Below are positions 40,012 through 50,128 of a DNA stretch of 64,000 nt, one piece after another. The stretch's first letter is position 1. Every line of letters starts with the position of its first letter. The translations under genes and the position numbers were made by a program. Origin of the DNA: Legionella santicrucis (GTDB lineage Bacteria > Pseudomonadota > Gammaproteobacteria > Legionellales > Legionellaceae). The notes under the pieces are model-generated. The model did not search any database. It was not told the origin of the DNA and was given only the letters and a program-made list of their open reading frames with translations. The stretch spans positions 231,315 through 295,314 of the forward strand of contig NZ_LNYU01000085.1 in assembly GCF_001468135.1 (NCBI RefSeq). Direction: 5' to 3'.

Positions 40012-40446
40012 GTGATTGTTGAAATTTATACTGATGGGGCGTGTAAAGGAAATCCAGGGCCTGGGGGTTGGGGGGTGCTACTCCGTTATAAGGGGCAGGA
40101 AAAGACCCTACACGGCGGAGAGGCACATACTACCAATAATCGGATGGAGCTTATGGCCGCAATTAAAGGTTTGGAAGCTCTAAAACGTTCTTGTACTGTG
40201 GATCTGTATACGGATTCTCAATATTTAAGACAGGGAATGATGGATTGGTTGCCTAATTGGAAAATGAAAGGATGGAGAAACTCCAAGAAAGAGCCCGTAA
40301 AGAACGCTGATCTTTGGATGTTGCTTGATGAGTTGGCTTCTCGTCATCAAATAAATTGGCACTGGGTTAAAGGTCACTCAGGTCATTTGGAAAATGAACT
40401 CGTTGACGCTTTGGCTAACCAAGCTATTCAAGAGTTAAGAGAGTAA
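40012..40446 (+). CDS. rnhA: Ribonuclease HI
   Basis: A 144-residue nuclease cutting RNA in RNA-DNA hybrids. The four catalytic acids are in [35 protein letters not shown] and NELVDALAN, and the HGH-type histidine is in [10 protein letters not shown]. It starts with GTG; TAGGATCC just upstream supplies the ribosome site. Three bases separate it from dnaQ, a common gammaproteobacterial pairing. Standing directly behind hutH is unusual and may mean read-through from the hut promoter. Confidence 0.95.
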   Translation: MIVEIYTDGACKGNPGPGGWGVLLRYKGQEKTLHGGEAHTTNNRMELMAAIKGLEALKRSCTVDLYTDSQYLRQGMMDWLPNWKMKGWRNSKKEPVKNADLWMLLDELASRHQINWHWVKGHSGHLENELVDALANQAIQELRE

Positions 40447-40449
40447 CGC

Positions 40450-41151
40450 ATGAGACAAGTTGTTTTAGATACAGAAACTACAGGTATTGGGCATGAGCAA
40501 GGACATCGTGTCATAGAAATTGGTTGTGTGGAATTAATTGATAGAAAATTAACTGGAAATCATTTTCATGTTTATCTCAATCCACAACGTCTTGTTGACG
40601 AAGGAGCATTCCGTGTCCATGGAATAAGTAATGAATTCCTACAAGACAAACCTTTATTTGAAGAGGTAGCTGAGGAGTTTTGGCAGTTTATTAGTGGTGC
40701 AGAATTAATTATTCACAATGCGCCTTTTGATGTCGGTTTTTTAAACTCTGAGCTACAACATATTAACTGGAATAAGAAGCTTGAAGTTTACTGTAAGATT
40801 TTCGATACCTTAGTTTTAGCAAGAGAAAAATATCCAGGACAACGTAATAGCCTAGATGCCTTATGTAAGCGATATGGAATTGACCATTTTAATCGAGAGT
40901 TGCATGGGGCTTTACTAGATGCTGAGATTCTAGCCTTTGTTTATTTAGCAATGACTGGTGGGCAAACTAGTTTATTTGCAGAAGTTGAAGAAACCTCCAT
41001 TCATGTAAACTCTAAAAGCCAAGAAACGGTTGCACTTCACTTGGAAAATTCTGTAGTTTTGCCAGCAAGCTCTGGAGAGCTTGAATTACATCAATTATTT
41101 ATTGATTTTTTGCATAAAAAATCTGGAGTGAATTACTGGGAAGGCAACTAA
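40450..41151 (+). CDS. dnaQ: DNA polymerase III epsilon subunit (proofreading exonuclease)
   Basis: A 233-residue DEDDh 3'-5' exonuclease that proofreads for the replicative polymerase. Exo I is LDTETTG, Exo II is IIHNAPFDVGFLN, and Exo III is HGALLDAE with its preceding histidine. The C-terminal tail beyond about residue 185 is the segment that binds the alpha subunit. It is translated with rnhA. Length is close to that of E. coli. Confidence 0.95.
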   Translation: MRQVVLDTETTGIGHEQGHRVIEIGCVELIDRKLTGNHFHVYLNPQRLVDEGAFRVHGISNEFLQDKPLFEEVAEEFWQFISGAELIIHNAPFDVGFLNSELQHINWNKKLEVYCKIFDTLVLAREKYPGQRNSLDALCKRYGIDHFNRELHGALLDAEILAFVYLAMTGGQTSLFAEVEETSIHVNSKSQETVALHLENSVVLPASSGELELHQLFIDFLHKKSGVNYWEGN

Positions 41152-41230
41152 TTGTTTTTTTCTGTTTCAAGAATACAATTTGCGAGCGAGGAATTCCTGC
41201 TCTGCTCACTGTGCTCAATGACTAAAATGA

Positions 41231-41752
41231 TTAACCGAAAAGACTTGAGTAGTTCTGTTCACCTGATTGAGTTGTTTTTTCTTCTTCGAAGATGGTTTTT
41301 GGTAAGTTAGTTGATAATAAAGAGTTTTCCCTGGGACTTTTTTGTGTTTGTTGGTGATTTACTTTACTCTTAACTGTCTTTGAACTTGTACCTAAAGATT
41401 TTGATATTACCCTGTAACTTTCTTGAGGTGGAACCGTACTATTTACCACCTTAGATTGTGAAGAACGTTTTGTTGTGCCGTATCCCAGAGCACCGCTAAT
41501 TAATGCCAAGCCCCCTATTGTTGCAGTAAAAGCAATTATGTCCAATACTCCGACACTAAATGGAGCAAGTATTTCGGTGGTGCATAGACCAACTCTGATA
41601 CCAATTCCAATCAACAAACCTGCAGCTGCAAGTAATCCAATAATTTTTTGTGATTTGCCATTAAGGGTGTCAATAGTGGTTGAATCTCGGTCCTCTTCAA
41701 CTTTCTTGGAATAATCATATATATCTACTTTGTTCTGATTAATATCTTTCAT
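41231..41752 (-). CDS. Candidate effector with membrane hairpin and E-block-like tail
   Basis: A 173-residue protein without a signal peptide. Residues 37-57 and 66-91 are hydrophobic and would form a hairpin across a membrane; the rest is polar. The tail after residue 92 is Ser/Thr/Lys/Gln-rich and ends with IFEEEK at 154-159 plus another Glu at 165. Short glutamate blocks within the last 30 residues are a known feature of Legionella Dot/Icm substrates. No family recognised. The protein would be translated independently, as the next reverse-strand gene is 348 bases upstream. Confidence 0.6.
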   Translation of the reverse strand: MKDINQNKVDIYDYSKKVEEDRDSTTIDTLNGKSQKIIGLLAAAGLLIGIGIRVGLCTTEILAPFSVGVLDIIAFTATIGGLALISGALGYGTTKRSSQSKVVNSTVPPQESYRVISKSLGTSSKTVKSKVNHQQTQKSPRENSLLSTNLPKTIFEEEKTTQSGEQNYSSLFG

Positions 41753-41966
41753 TTTATAACTCGATAAGATTCTGTAGTCTGATTAATTTTTATAATTATA
41801 TTTAATCATATTGGTATATATATGACCAACTGATTGTTTTTATATGACATATAACTTTTACAAATAAGGAATAAATGAATTTGGGATGATGTCTTTTTTA
41901 ATCTTTAAGGACTCTTCAAAAAAATGGGTAAATTTACACGATTAAATGCAACATATATAGACATGC

Positions 41967-41990
41967 ACACGTTCATATAAATGAACGTGT
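41967..41990. repeat. 10-bp perfect hairpin with ATAA loop
   Basis: ACACGTTCAT (41967-41976) pairs completely with ATGAACGTGT (41981-41990). It lies in the 348-base gap between the reverse-strand genes at 42101 and 41752. No T tract follows on either strand, so it may be a site for a dimeric regulator or an RNA structure. The remaining gap is AT-rich with nothing else visible. Confidence 0.45.
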
Positions 41991-42100
41991 TATGTGCGGT
42001 GAATAATAGGCTCAGGAAATAATAATAATTTCTATCCCGAGCTCACTTTAACGTAATAGCGGTGCCCTAAGTAATCTTTATTCTTTTATTTGTCCTTTTG

Positions 42101-42529
42101 TTAGCTTTTTGGAATCAAATACTTAATCGCAAAATCTTTACCGATACATTCACCAAGTGTTTTTCCCCAAGTAGCAGCGGTCTCATCATTGAGTTTATCG
42201 GGGATCTTTGAATAGAGCTCTTGTTGACATTTACTGACACTTTCAGGAATTGCAGTCAGACATTGCTCGTGAGTCATTTTGATATCATCAAGTCGTTTTT
42301 TCAACTGAGCATCATTCTCGAATCCTTTACAAATAAGATCAGGTAGTAAAGGGGTAATTGATTTGAACCATTCATCTTTTGTAATACTTGTAGAAGTGCT
42401 AGATGTGCTCGTGCCTGTAGTGTCAGTGTTTGTCGTGCTAGCGGTGCTAGGGCTATCCGCTTGTGCAGTGTACGGTATAATGGTGCAACTAATAAAAATT
42501 GCTGTTACTGCAGGTATAAGTCTACGCAT
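42101..42529 (-). CDS. Secreted cysteine-containing protein, unknown function
   Basis: A 142-residue protein. The signal peptide has a hydrophobic core and likely cleavage after YTAQA near residue 24. A low-complexity Ser/Thr stretch (residues about 26-50) leads to a compact helical domain with four cysteines (LICKGF, HEQCLT, SKCQQ, GECIGK), enough for two disulfides in the periplasm or outside. I do not recognise the family. Confidence 0.65.
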   Translation of the reverse strand: MRRLIPAVTAIFISCTIIPYTAQADSPSTASTTNTDTTGTSTSSTSTSITKDEWFKSITPLLPDLICKGFENDAQLKKRLDDIKMTHEQCLTAIPESVSKCQQELYSKIPDKLNDETAATWGKTLGECIGKDFAIKYLIPKS

Positions 42530-42661
42530 GATTGAATCCTTTTAAAGGTGCTCAATTAATATAGTAGAACAATTATTGCTTGATTGTACAAAAAAATCTT
42601 GTTTTGATTAAAAATTAATCTAAAATATAAAGTGAAGATGAATAATAATTAGGGAATAATT

Positions 42662-43132
42662 ATGGAAAAACAAAATCCTATTTTATCGTCGCTAGCTTAT
42701 ACCTTATTCCTTCCTCTATTGTATTTTCTTTGTTTGTCTCCAGCTGATGCGAATACTTTTGTTTTCAATCCAAATACGCTTTCATGGAAAGCCATTAATT
42801 CACAAGGCAAGGTAGTTCGTACAGGAAGAGCTTCGGGAGGCAGGCGATATTGTCCCGATATACATCGAGGTTGTAAAACTCCCTCGGGCGTTTTCTCAGT
42901 TTGGAGCAAAGGTGGGCCAGGATGTGTTTCCAGTCGCTATCCTGTAGGTAAAGGTGGAGCTCCTATGCCTTATTGCATGTATTTTACTAAGAATTATGCG
43001 ATACATGGTTCCTATGAAGTGCCTCATTACAACGCCAGCCACGGATGCATACGTTTGATTCCTAGTGATGCTAAGTGGCTAAGTAATAATTTTATTAAAA
43101 TAGGAACTAAGGTAATTGTTTATCCTTATTGA
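42662..43132 (+). CDS. L,D-transpeptidase (YkuD), secreted
   Basis: A 156-residue periplasmic enzyme with a signal peptide ending near SPADA-N. The catalytic motif SHGCIRLIP and the upstream HGSYEVP histidine are intact. It is a paralogue of the lipoprotein at 26901-27473: both share the FNPN or FDPN start, the ASGG segment with paired cysteines, and the MPYCM motif. Unlike that copy it has no lipobox, so the two would work in different places in the envelope. It has its own RBS (AGGGAA) and no close co-directional neighbour. Confidence 0.87.
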   Translation: MEKQNPILSSLAYTLFLPLLYFLCLSPADANTFVFNPNTLSWKAINSQGKVVRTGRASGGRRYCPDIHRGCKTPSGVFSVWSKGGPGCVSSRYPVGKGGAPMPYCMYFTKNYAIHGSYEVPHYNASHGCIRLIPSDAKWLSNNFIKIGTKVIVYPY

Positions 43133-43187
43133 TCTGAATATTGTTCTAGTGAAACAGAATTTAATTTTCTGTTTTACTGGGCATTTT

Positions 43188-43574
43188 TTATTCTTCATCA
43201 TCAATGCTAAATGAGGAACCACACCCACAAGTAGTTTTGGCATTTGGATTGCGGATAACAAATTGTTCGCCTTGAATCCCTTGAGTATAATCAATTTCAG
43301 CATCATGCAAATATGGATAGCTCATTGAATCAATAAGAAGTTTTACGGAGGATAATCCGTCCGAGCACTGTTGCACAATTACTGTATCATCTTCATTAAT
43401 CTCTTCATCGAAACTAAATCCATATTGAAATCCGGAGCAGCCTCCGCCCGTAATAGAAATACGAAGATTCAAGTTAAAATTATTTTCCTCCTTAATCAAC
43501 TCAGCCACTTTATCTGCTGCACTAACAGAAAAGCGAATGTCGCTGGTAGTAGGGGATATATCTATAGCAGCCAT
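43188..43574 (-). CDS. erpA: Iron-sulfur cluster insertion protein ErpA
   Basis: An A-type iron-sulfur carrier of 128 residues. The three ligand cysteines are in [11 protein letters not shown] and [10 protein letters not shown], the latter identical to ErpA's ending. It passes clusters to apoproteins, including isoprenoid enzymes. The frame is open to 43595, but the ATG at 43574 follows GGGAG at the right distance. It lies 66 bases after the mnmA start region's opposite end, that is downstream of mnmA on the same strand, so co-transcription with mnmA is likely. Confidence 0.92.
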   Translation of the reverse strand: MAAIDISPTTSDIRFSVSAADKVAELIKEENNFNLNLRISITGGGCSGFQYGFSFDEEINEDDTVIVQQCSDGLSSVKLLIDSMSYPYLHDAEIDYTQGIQGEQFVIRNPNAKTTCGCGSSFSIDDEE

Positions 43575-43640
43575 TTTAACTCCCGTTGTATTCATATAAT
43601 TATAATCTAATTATCCTAAATTCAATTGCCGAATTTAGAA

Positions 43641-44726
43641 TTATCTAATAATGTGTTCAATAGTAGCGCCACCCAGGCACTGGTTTTTATCATAAAAAAC
43701 GATATATTGTCCTGGAGTAACAGCACGTTGTGGATTTGAAAACATCACGTAATGTTGATTCCCGTCTTCAGGAGATATCATGCATCCTTGTTCTACTTGC
43801 CTATATCTTGTTTTCGCATAACAAGTAAGTGGTAATTTATCCTTGCAATCGGCTAACCAATGAATTGGGCCGCATACAAGACCATGTGCATAAAGCATTG
43901 GATGTTGACTTCCTTGAGCTACATATAAAGTATTAGTGCCTATCTCTTTATCGACAACGTACCAAGGATCATCTGTTGTGTTTTGTAGACCACCAATGCC
44001 TAATCCTTGTCTTTGTCCTATAGTATAAAACATTAATCCATCATGTTTTCCCAATACTGTTCCTTCGGCACTCTTGATTTCTCCTGGTCGGGCCAAAATG
44101 AACTCTTGTAAGAAGGACTTAAATCGTTTTTCACCAATAAAACAAATACCTGTTGAGTCTTTCTTAGCATGTGTAACTAACCCTAACTTTTGGGCAAACT
44201 CTCTAATTTCAGGTTTTGTATAATCGCCAATGGGGAATAAGGTTTTTGCCAGAGCTTTGGGATCTACCGCATGAAGAAAGTAAGTCTGATCTTTATCTCT
44301 ATCTTTTGCTTTGAATAAAAAGCCAGCATCTCCATCGATTACGTTTTTAGCATAATGTCCAGTTGCAATATAATCGGCGCCAAGTGTTAAAGCATGATTT
44401 AAAAAAGCTTTGAATTTTATTTCTTTATTACAGAGCACGTCAGGATTTGGGGTTCTTCCCTTTTCATATTCACTCAAAAAATAAGTAAATACATTTTGCC
44501 AGTATTCATTAGAAAAATTAACAGTATGTAGGGGAATTCGCAATTGATTACATACTGCTTGAGCATCAGCAAGATCTTGTGCTGCAGGACAAAATCCATC
44601 TTTATCATCTTGTTCCCAGTTTTTCATAAACAAGCCTTCGACTTGATAGCCTGCTTCTTGTAATAACCATGCTGCAACGGAAGAATCAACTCCTCCGGAC
44701 ATTCCAATAATAACTTTAGCTTTCAT
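43641..44726 (-). CDS. mnmA: tRNA-specific 2-thiouridylase MnmA
   Basis: A 361-residue enzyme that places sulfur at position 2 of the wobble uridine in tRNA-Lys, -Glu and -Gln. The PP-loop [10 protein letters not shown] begins near residue 9. The catalytic cysteine pair is in [12 protein letters not shown] and [12 protein letters not shown]. The C-terminal beta-barrel is complete. It is divergent from yceD, with 127 bases between. Confidence 0.96.
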   Translation of the reverse strand: MKAKVIIGMSGGVDSSVAAWLLQEAGYQVEGLFMKNWEQDDKDGFCPAAQDLADAQAVCNQLRIPLHTVNFSNEYWQNVFTYFLSEYEKGRTPNPDVLCNKEIKFKAFLNHALTLGADYIATGHYAKNVIDGDAGFLFKAKDRDKDQTYFLHAVDPKALAKTLFPIGDYTKPEIREFAQKLGLVTHAKKDSTGICFIGEKRFKSFLQEFILARPGEIKSAEGTVLGKHDGLMFYTIGQRQGLGIGGLQNTTDDPWYVVDKEIGTNTLYVAQGSQHPMLYAHGLVCGPIHWLADCKDKLPLTCYAKTRYRQVEQGCMISPEDGNQHYVMFSNPQRAVTPGQYIVFYDKNQCLGGATIEHIIR

Positions 44727-44853
44727 AAAATTGAGATACCGCTTAATATTAAGTGAAAAAATTTAATTTTAGTAAATTTAGTTTTATATAATAGATTTTA
44801 ACTGCTTTTTCACCGTTAAAGCAAAAAATATAACATTCTAGGATAAGATAATA

Positions 44854-45273
44854 ATGCTTCACTTACAAGAAATGGTCAAACAAGGCTCGCAAAATAGAAC
44901 AATTATACTTAGTGAACGTTTACCAAATTTTATAACTGCTCCATGCCATTTGTATGTGACTTATCAGGTTGAAGCTAAGGAGGATTTTTACCTCATCCAT
45001 CTTCACGTTACAGGTGAATTACCTCTTCAATGTCAGCGCTGTCTAGACGAATTTAATTTTCCATATGATAATAGGACAGTGGTTGCTGTATGTCGTAATG
45101 ATGAACGTGCAGAACAGATACTTGAACATTATGAGTGTATTGTTTCTGCTAATTTACAAATAAGTTTAGAGGACGTGCTTATTGACGAATTACATCTTTA
45201 TGCACCACAATTTCATGCTGAAATGAGTGATTGCAGCAGTGAAATAAATCAAATTTTGATGGGAACAAAGTGA
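44854..45273 (+). CDS. yceD: YceD/DUF177 family protein
   Basis: A 139-residue protein of the DUF177 family, usually the gene just before rpmF. It carries the CQRCLDEF motif near the middle, which in the family may bind metal with a second cysteine pair, but only the single VVAVC cysteine is near here. In E. coli yceD and rpmF are co-transcribed. A role in 23S rRNA maturation has been proposed for plant and bacterial members. Confidence 0.87.
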   Translation: MLHLQEMVKQGSQNRTIILSERLPNFITAPCHLYVTYQVEAKEDFYLIHLHVTGELPLQCQRCLDEFNFPYDNRTVVAVCRNDERAEQILEHYECIVSANLQISLEDVLIDELHLYAPQFHAEMSDCSSEINQILMGTK

Positions 45274-45346
45274 ATTTTATTGAAATTTTATTGAATTAAC
45301 ACTAATATTCACGCTTTATGAATGCAAATTGTTTAGGAGTAATACA

Positions 45347-45538
45347 ATGGCTGTACAGCAAAATAAAAAATCACGCTCACGTCGTGATATGCGTCGTTCA
45401 CATGATGCCTTGACTAAGCCAACGCTTTCTGTTGATGCAACTACTGGTGAAACACATCTTCGTCATCATATGACCCCAGATGGTTACTATCGTGGTAAAA
45501 AAATTATTGATACTGATACTGTATACGAACAAGAGTAA
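45347..45538 (+). CDS. rpmF: Ribosomal protein L32
   Basis: A 63-residue basic protein starting [22 protein letters not shown], the L32 signature. It lacks the four zinc-binding cysteines present in some L32 proteins, so it is the cysteine-free form as in E. coli. The ATG at 45347, with TAGGAG nine bases upstream, is preferred over the in-frame start at 45329. It leads into plsX, five bases on. Confidence 0.95.
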   Translation: MAVQQNKKSRSRRDMRRSHDALTKPTLSVDATTGETHLRHHMTPDGYYRGKKIIDTDTVYEQE

Positions 45539-45543
45539 TTTTC

Positions 45544-46572
45544 TTGAAAAATATCACCATTGCAATTGATGCGATGGGTGGGGATCATGGATTGAGCGTA
45601 GTGATTCCTGCCTGTGTTCGCGCTGCGAAAAATAATCCTGAATTAAAGCTGATACTTGTCGGGGTTCACGACAAGGTACACGCTTTTTTAAAAAAATATG
45701 GTGTATCATCTTCAGATCAATTTTCTATAGTTCATGCCTCAGAAGTAGTAACTATGGATGAATTGCCTTCACATGCATTGCGTAATAAAAAAGACTCTTC
45801 CATGAGAGTGGCAATTAATTTAGTTAAAGAAGGCATGGCGCAAGCCTGTGTTAGCGCTGGGAATACTGGCGCCTTAATGGCTACAGCACGTTTTGTTCTT
45901 AAGACTCTCCCCGGGATTGATAGACCTGCGATTGTTTCTGAATTACCAACGAAAACTGGTAGAACCTGGGTTATTGATCTAGGCGCTAATGTGGATTCTT
46001 GTGCCGAGCATTTGTTTCAGTTCGCAGTGATGGGATCCGCATTGGTACAAGCTGTTGCCAATAAACCTAAACCTAAAATCGCCTTATTAAACATTGGCGT
46101 AGAAGAAATGAAAGGAAATGATCAAGTTAAGCGTACTGCACACATGCTTGCTGAATGCTCAGTAATGAATTATGTAGGCTATGTTGAGGGAGATCATTTT
46201 TATACCGGAGAAGTGGATTTAGTAGTTTGTGATGGTTTTGTGGGGAATGTTGCTTTAAAAGCTAGTGAAGGTCTTGCAAAGCTTTTTGTGGGCTTACTCA
46301 TGGAATCATTTAATAAAAACTGGTATACCAAACTTTCTGCATTAATTGCACGTCCGGCATTAAGGCATCTTAAAAGACGGTTCGATCCTTCTAGCTACAA
46401 TGGAGCGAGTATGCTTGGTTTAAATGGTATAGTCGTTAAAAGTCATGGTGGTGCGAATGAACTTGGGTTTCAACATGCCATAGAGCAAGCAGTTCTTGAA
46501 GTAAAAAATAATGTGATTGATTTAGTGCGTGCTCAAATAAATGATTTTATAAATCAAGGGTTGCTGTTATGA
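45544..46572 (+). CDS. plsX: Phosphate acyltransferase PlsX
   Basis: A 342-residue enzyme that makes acyl-phosphate from acyl-ACP for phospholipid synthesis. The start [21 protein letters not shown] and the late [13 protein letters not shown] are diagnostic. The start codon is TTG, with the ribosome site within the rpmF end. It overlaps fabH by four bases (ATGA). Together with rpmF and the fab genes it forms the classical rpmF-plsX-fab order. Confidence 0.95.
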   Translation: MKNITIAIDAMGGDHGLSVVIPACVRAAKNNPELKLILVGVHDKVHAFLKKYGVSSSDQFSIVHASEVVTMDELPSHALRNKKDSSMRVAINLVKEGMAQACVSAGNTGALMATARFVLKTLPGIDRPAIVSELPTKTGRTWVIDLGANVDSCAEHLFQFAVMGSALVQAVANKPKPKIALLNIGVEEMKGNDQVKRTAHMLAECSVMNYVGYVEGDHFYTGEVDLVVCDGFVGNVALKASEGLAKLFVGLLMESFNKNWYTKLSALIARPALRHLKRRFDPSSYNGASMLGLNGIVVKSHGGANELGFQHAIEQAVLEVKNNVIDLVRAQINDFINQGLLL

Positions 46573-47522
46573 AAAATGCTGTAATTAGTGGCACTGGAAG
46601 TTATATTCCCGAGAAACAACTTACCAATCTTGAACTGGAGTCAATGTTAGAGACCACTGATGAATGGATTGTCACCAGAACAGGCATAAGCAGTCGTAGT
46701 ATTGCGCAACCTTATGAAAGTACATCATATATGGCAGCTCAAGCTGCTGAACAGGCATTGAATGCAGCAGGTTTAGATGCTAATGAAATTGATTTAATAG
46801 TGGTTGCCACCTGTACTCCAGATCATTTTTTTCCTGGAGTAGCATGCTATGTACAGCATGCTTTAAAAATTAAAAAATCCATACCTGCATTTGATGTCGG
46901 TGCCGCATGTAGTGGTTTTGTGTATGCTATGGATATTGCTAAACAATACATTATGAGTGGTGCAGCAAAACATATTCTCGTTATTGGTAGTGAAAGCATG
47001 TCCAGGGCAGTGGATTGGACTGACCGAGCAACCTGTGTTCTTTTCGGTGATGGTGCAGGCGCTGTAGTTTTAAGTGCAAGTGATCGACAAGGTATTTTAG
47101 GAAGCGTATTACATGCATCTTATGATGCTGAAAAATTATTAAACTTGAGTAATGGAACATTTGATAGCCAACGAGCCGTGATAAGTATGCGTGGTAATGA
47201 AGTTTTTAAAATCGCGGTTAAATATATGGGAGATGTTGTTGACGAGGTTTTAGAAGCGAGTCAATTGACTAAATCAGACATTCAATGGTTAATTCCCCAT
47301 CAAGCAAATATGCGTATTATTTTAGCTATAGCTAAAAAGTTAGACCTGCCTATGTCTCGAGTAATTGTTACGATAGGCAGTCAAGGTAATACCTCGGCTG
47401 CTTCCATTCCTTTAGCTCTAGATCATTCTATTAAGACCAATCAGATCAAGCGAGATGAATTGTTATTGATTGAGTCGTTTGGTGGAGGAATGACTTGGGG
47501 AGCTATGGTTATTCGTTATTAA
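46569..47522 (+). CDS. fabH: 3-oxoacyl-ACP synthase III
   Basis: A 317-residue condensing enzyme that starts fatty acid synthesis from acyl-CoA and malonyl-ACP. The triad is visible: C114 in GAACSGF, H244 in IPHQANM, and N274 in SQGNTSAAS. The length is that of E. coli FabH. It follows plsX with overlapping stop and start, implying coupled translation. Confidence 0.96.
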   Translation: MKNAVISGTGSYIPEKQLTNLELESMLETTDEWIVTRTGISSRSIAQPYESTSYMAAQAAEQALNAAGLDANEIDLIVVATCTPDHFFPGVACYVQHALKIKKSIPAFDVGAACSGFVYAMDIAKQYIMSGAAKHILVIGSESMSRAVDWTDRATCVLFGDGAGAVVLSASDRQGILGSVLHASYDAEKLLNLSNGTFDSQRAVISMRGNEVFKIAVKYMGDVVDEVLEASQLTKSDIQWLIPHQANMRIILAIAKKLDLPMSRVIVTIGSQGNTSAASIPLALDHSIKTNQIKRDELLLIESFGGGMTWGAMVIRY

Positions 47523-47568
47523 TTAATTGTAAATTTAAATTAAAATCTAGTTCGGAGCTATTTTTAAC

Positions 47569-48507
47569 ATGGTAAAAACGGCGTTTGTATTTCCTGGGCA
47601 AGGATCACAATCAATAGGGATGTTGGCTGATTTTGAGTTGCAATATCCTATTGTTGTTAAGACTTTTGCTGAAGCATCAGAGGCTGTAGGCTATGACTTA
47701 TGGAAACTCATACAACATGGACCTGAAGAAAAACTTAATCAAACAGAACATACTCAGGTTGCAATGCTTACTGCAGATGTTGCTATCTACAGATTGCTGA
47801 TGCAACAAGGTATTGTTCAACCATGCATTATAGCGGGTCATAGCTTAGGTGAGTATGCTGCATTAGTCTGTGCTGATGCTTTATCCTTGTTTGATGCTGC
47901 TTGTTTAGTCAGTCGTAGAGGGCAAGTAATGCAAAATGCAGTGCCCTTAGGTTTAGGAGCCATGGCAGCTCTCGTAGGTTTAAGTGATGAGCAAGTAAAA
48001 AATTTATGTGATCAAGCAAGCCGAACAAATGAAGTGGTTACTCCGGCAAATTATAATGCAATTGGACAAGTTGTTGTTGCTGGTCATACTCCTGCGGTGA
48101 CACGGATTTTGGGATTAGCTGAAGATGCTGGAGCTCGACTCGCTAAGATAATTCCTGTCAGTGTGCCATGCCACTGTCCTTTATTATTTGATGCAGCGGC
48201 GGTTTTTGGTGAATATTTGGCTAAAATCGAATTCAAAAAACCAAAAATTGATGTTGTTAGTAATGTGGATTTAAGTATTTATCATTCAGCAGAACATATA
48301 CGTAAAAAACTGCAAGAGCAATTATATAGTCCTGTACGATGGGTTGAGACAATACAACTTTTTAAACAAAATGGTATAGAGCTTGTTCTTGAGTGTGGGC
48401 CTGGAAAAGTGCTTGGTGGGTTAATTAAACGAATAGATAGAAGTTTAAATACTATTAGTGTTTACGATAGTATTAGTCTTGAACAAGTTGAGGAACAATT
48501 TGCATAA
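47569..48507 (+). CDS. fabD: Malonyl-CoA:ACP transacylase
   Basis: A 312-residue enzyme that loads malonyl groups onto ACP. FPGQGSQ at the N-terminus and the nucleophile elbow GHSLGEYAAL are conserved, and the active-site histidine lies in SVPCHCPLL. RBS CGGAG precedes the ATG. It is followed by a 136-base gap before fabG. Confidence 0.95.
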   Translation: MVKTAFVFPGQGSQSIGMLADFELQYPIVVKTFAEASEAVGYDLWKLIQHGPEEKLNQTEHTQVAMLTADVAIYRLLMQQGIVQPCIIAGHSLGEYAALVCADALSLFDAACLVSRRGQVMQNAVPLGLGAMAALVGLSDEQVKNLCDQASRTNEVVTPANYNAIGQVVVAGHTPAVTRILGLAEDAGARLAKIIPVSVPCHCPLLFDAAAVFGEYLAKIEFKKPKIDVVSNVDLSIYHSAEHIRKKLQEQLYSPVRWVETIQLFKQNGIELVLECGPGKVLGGLIKRIDRSLNTISVYDSISLEQVEEQFA

Positions 48508-48643
48508 ATGGTAGAACTCTTGAAAAATTGAGCTTTGCCAACAAAACATAACAAATTATTCAACCCGTTATGTTCCTCAGACAAGCATGAATATAGGCAG
48601 GGCTGAGTGTTAAAAGAAACATTTTCTATTTAGAGGAAACTAA

Positions 48644-49390
48644 ATGATCAATTTAGAGGGGAAAATTGCCTTAGTTACAGGAGCAAGCCGAGGAATAGGT
48701 CAAGCAATAGCTTCAAAGTTAGCACAACAAGGAGCTTTGGTTTTTGGCACAGCAACTACAGAACAAGGTGCTCAATCAATCAATGCTTATTTTGAGAAGG
48801 AAAAGTTATCTGGAAAAGGCCTAGTGCTTGATGTAACTAATTCAGAGCAAATAGAAGAGGTGATTGGGAAGTTGAGTCATGAGAATCAATCCCCTTCAAT
48901 CTTAGTGAATAATGCTGGAATTACCTCTGATAATTTATTGTTACGTATGGATGATGATGAATGGTATAAGGTCATTGAAACCAATTTGAACTCCATATAC
49001 AAGATGACTAAAATTTGTATAAAGTCGATGTTTAGAGCAAGATGGGGGCGAATTATTTCCATTGGCTCTGTTGTTGGCTCAAGTGGTAATTCAGGCCAAG
49101 TCAATTATACTGCTGCCAAAGCAGGTATCGTTGGTTTTAGTAAATCTTTAGCACAAGAACTAGGAAGCAGAGGAATTACTGTTAATGTTGTTGCACCTGG
49201 TTTTATTGATACTGATATGACTGCTTCATTACCCGATATGGTTAAAGAAGAAATGTTAAAAAGAATCCCTATGCGTAAGCTTGGTGAGCCATCTGATATC
49301 GCTGAAGCAGTTGCTTTTCTAGCATCAGAAAGTGCTAAATATATCACAGGTGAAACAATTCATGTCAATGGTGGCATGTATATGAATTAA
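48644..49390 (+). CDS. fabG: 3-oxoacyl-ACP reductase
   Basis: A 248-residue short-chain dehydrogenase that reduces 3-oxoacyl-ACP with NADPH. TGASRGIGQAIA is the cofactor loop, and the S-Y-K triad is present with YTAAKAG supplying Tyr and Lys. LVNNAGIT and the C-terminal HVNGGMYMN ending match FabG. RBS GAGGAAA precedes the ATG. Confidence 0.95.
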   Translation: MINLEGKIALVTGASRGIGQAIASKLAQQGALVFGTATTEQGAQSINAYFEKEKLSGKGLVLDVTNSEQIEEVIGKLSHENQSPSILVNNAGITSDNLLLRMDDDEWYKVIETNLNSIYKMTKICIKSMFRARWGRIISIGSVVGSSGNSGQVNYTAAKAGIVGFSKSLAQELGSRGITVNVVAPGFIDTDMTASLPDMVKEEMLKRIPMRKLGEPSDIAEAVAFLASESAKYITGETIHVNGGMYMN

Positions 49391-49624
49391 TGCACTTGCG
49401 TTATCTGTATAAATGAATAAACTATACCACTTCCATTTAACTTTGGCTGTTTTCTGTTGGATTAGATGCTAAATTTAAATAATTAATTGATTTAATGCGT
49501 GTAATACTTACAAATAAGTTAATTCACTGATGTTCTTGTCAAGCAGTTAAAGTTAAGTGGAAGTAGTATGGTAAAATATCTATAGTTTTTATATTTCTAT
49601 CAACCGAAAGAGGAAAATCAAGTT

Positions 49625-49873
49625 ATGAGTACAGTTGAAGAGCGTGTTCGCAAAATTGTTGTTGAACAATTGGGTGTTAAGGAAGAGGAATTAAAGAATG
49701 ATGCATCATTTGTTGATGATTTAGGTGCTGATTCTTTAGATACTGTGGAATTGGTTATGGCTCTTGAAGAAGAATTTGAAACAGAAATTCCTGATGAAAA
49801 AGCTGAAAAAATTACCACAATTCAAGAAGCGATTGATTATATTGAATCTAATTTAAATAAAGAAGAAGCATAA
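49625..49873 (+). CDS. acpP: Acyl carrier protein
   Basis: An 82-residue acidic carrier. The phosphopantetheine serine is in the [15 protein letters not shown] motif at about residue 38. The 234 bases between fabG and acpP suggest an own promoter for this abundant protein. RBS AGAGGAAA precedes the ATG. Confidence 0.97.
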   Translation: MSTVEERVRKIVVEQLGVKEEELKNDASFVDDLGADSLDTVELVMALEEEFETEIPDEKAEKITTIQEAIDYIESNLNKEEA

Positions 49874-49939
49874 TTTGTAATAAGTCAGATACCCCTATAC
49901 CAATATTCACTTGAACGGTAGGATTTGAGTTCGGGTTGT

Positions 49940-50007
49940 GAGGAAATTTTTCTAAGTAAGCGTAGCATACAAATTGTTACATGAGCATTGCTTAGGAAAA
50001 TTTTCTC
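49940..50007. repeat. Imperfect inverted repeat between acpP and fabF
   Basis: The arms 49940-49956 and 49991-50007 pair at 15 of 17 positions, one of the mismatches being a possible G-T pair. The loop is about 34 bases. This could attenuate or end the acpP transcript before fabF. The rest of the gap 49874-50128 has no gene. Confidence 0.45.
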
Positions 50008-50128
50008 GCAAAATGTGCCAAATATTGCTGTCCCAAAATAGGGGGGCTGACCACTTACTGATTTTTTGCTTTTATCTCATCTCTTTTGCATATTGTTAAG
50101 AGATAGAGGATGTTTTAAGGAGCTTTCA

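Noticed and set aside
50066..50128. Upstream start for fabF
   Set aside because: The TTG at 50129 has an AAGGAG site and starts at the conserved KRRVVVTG.
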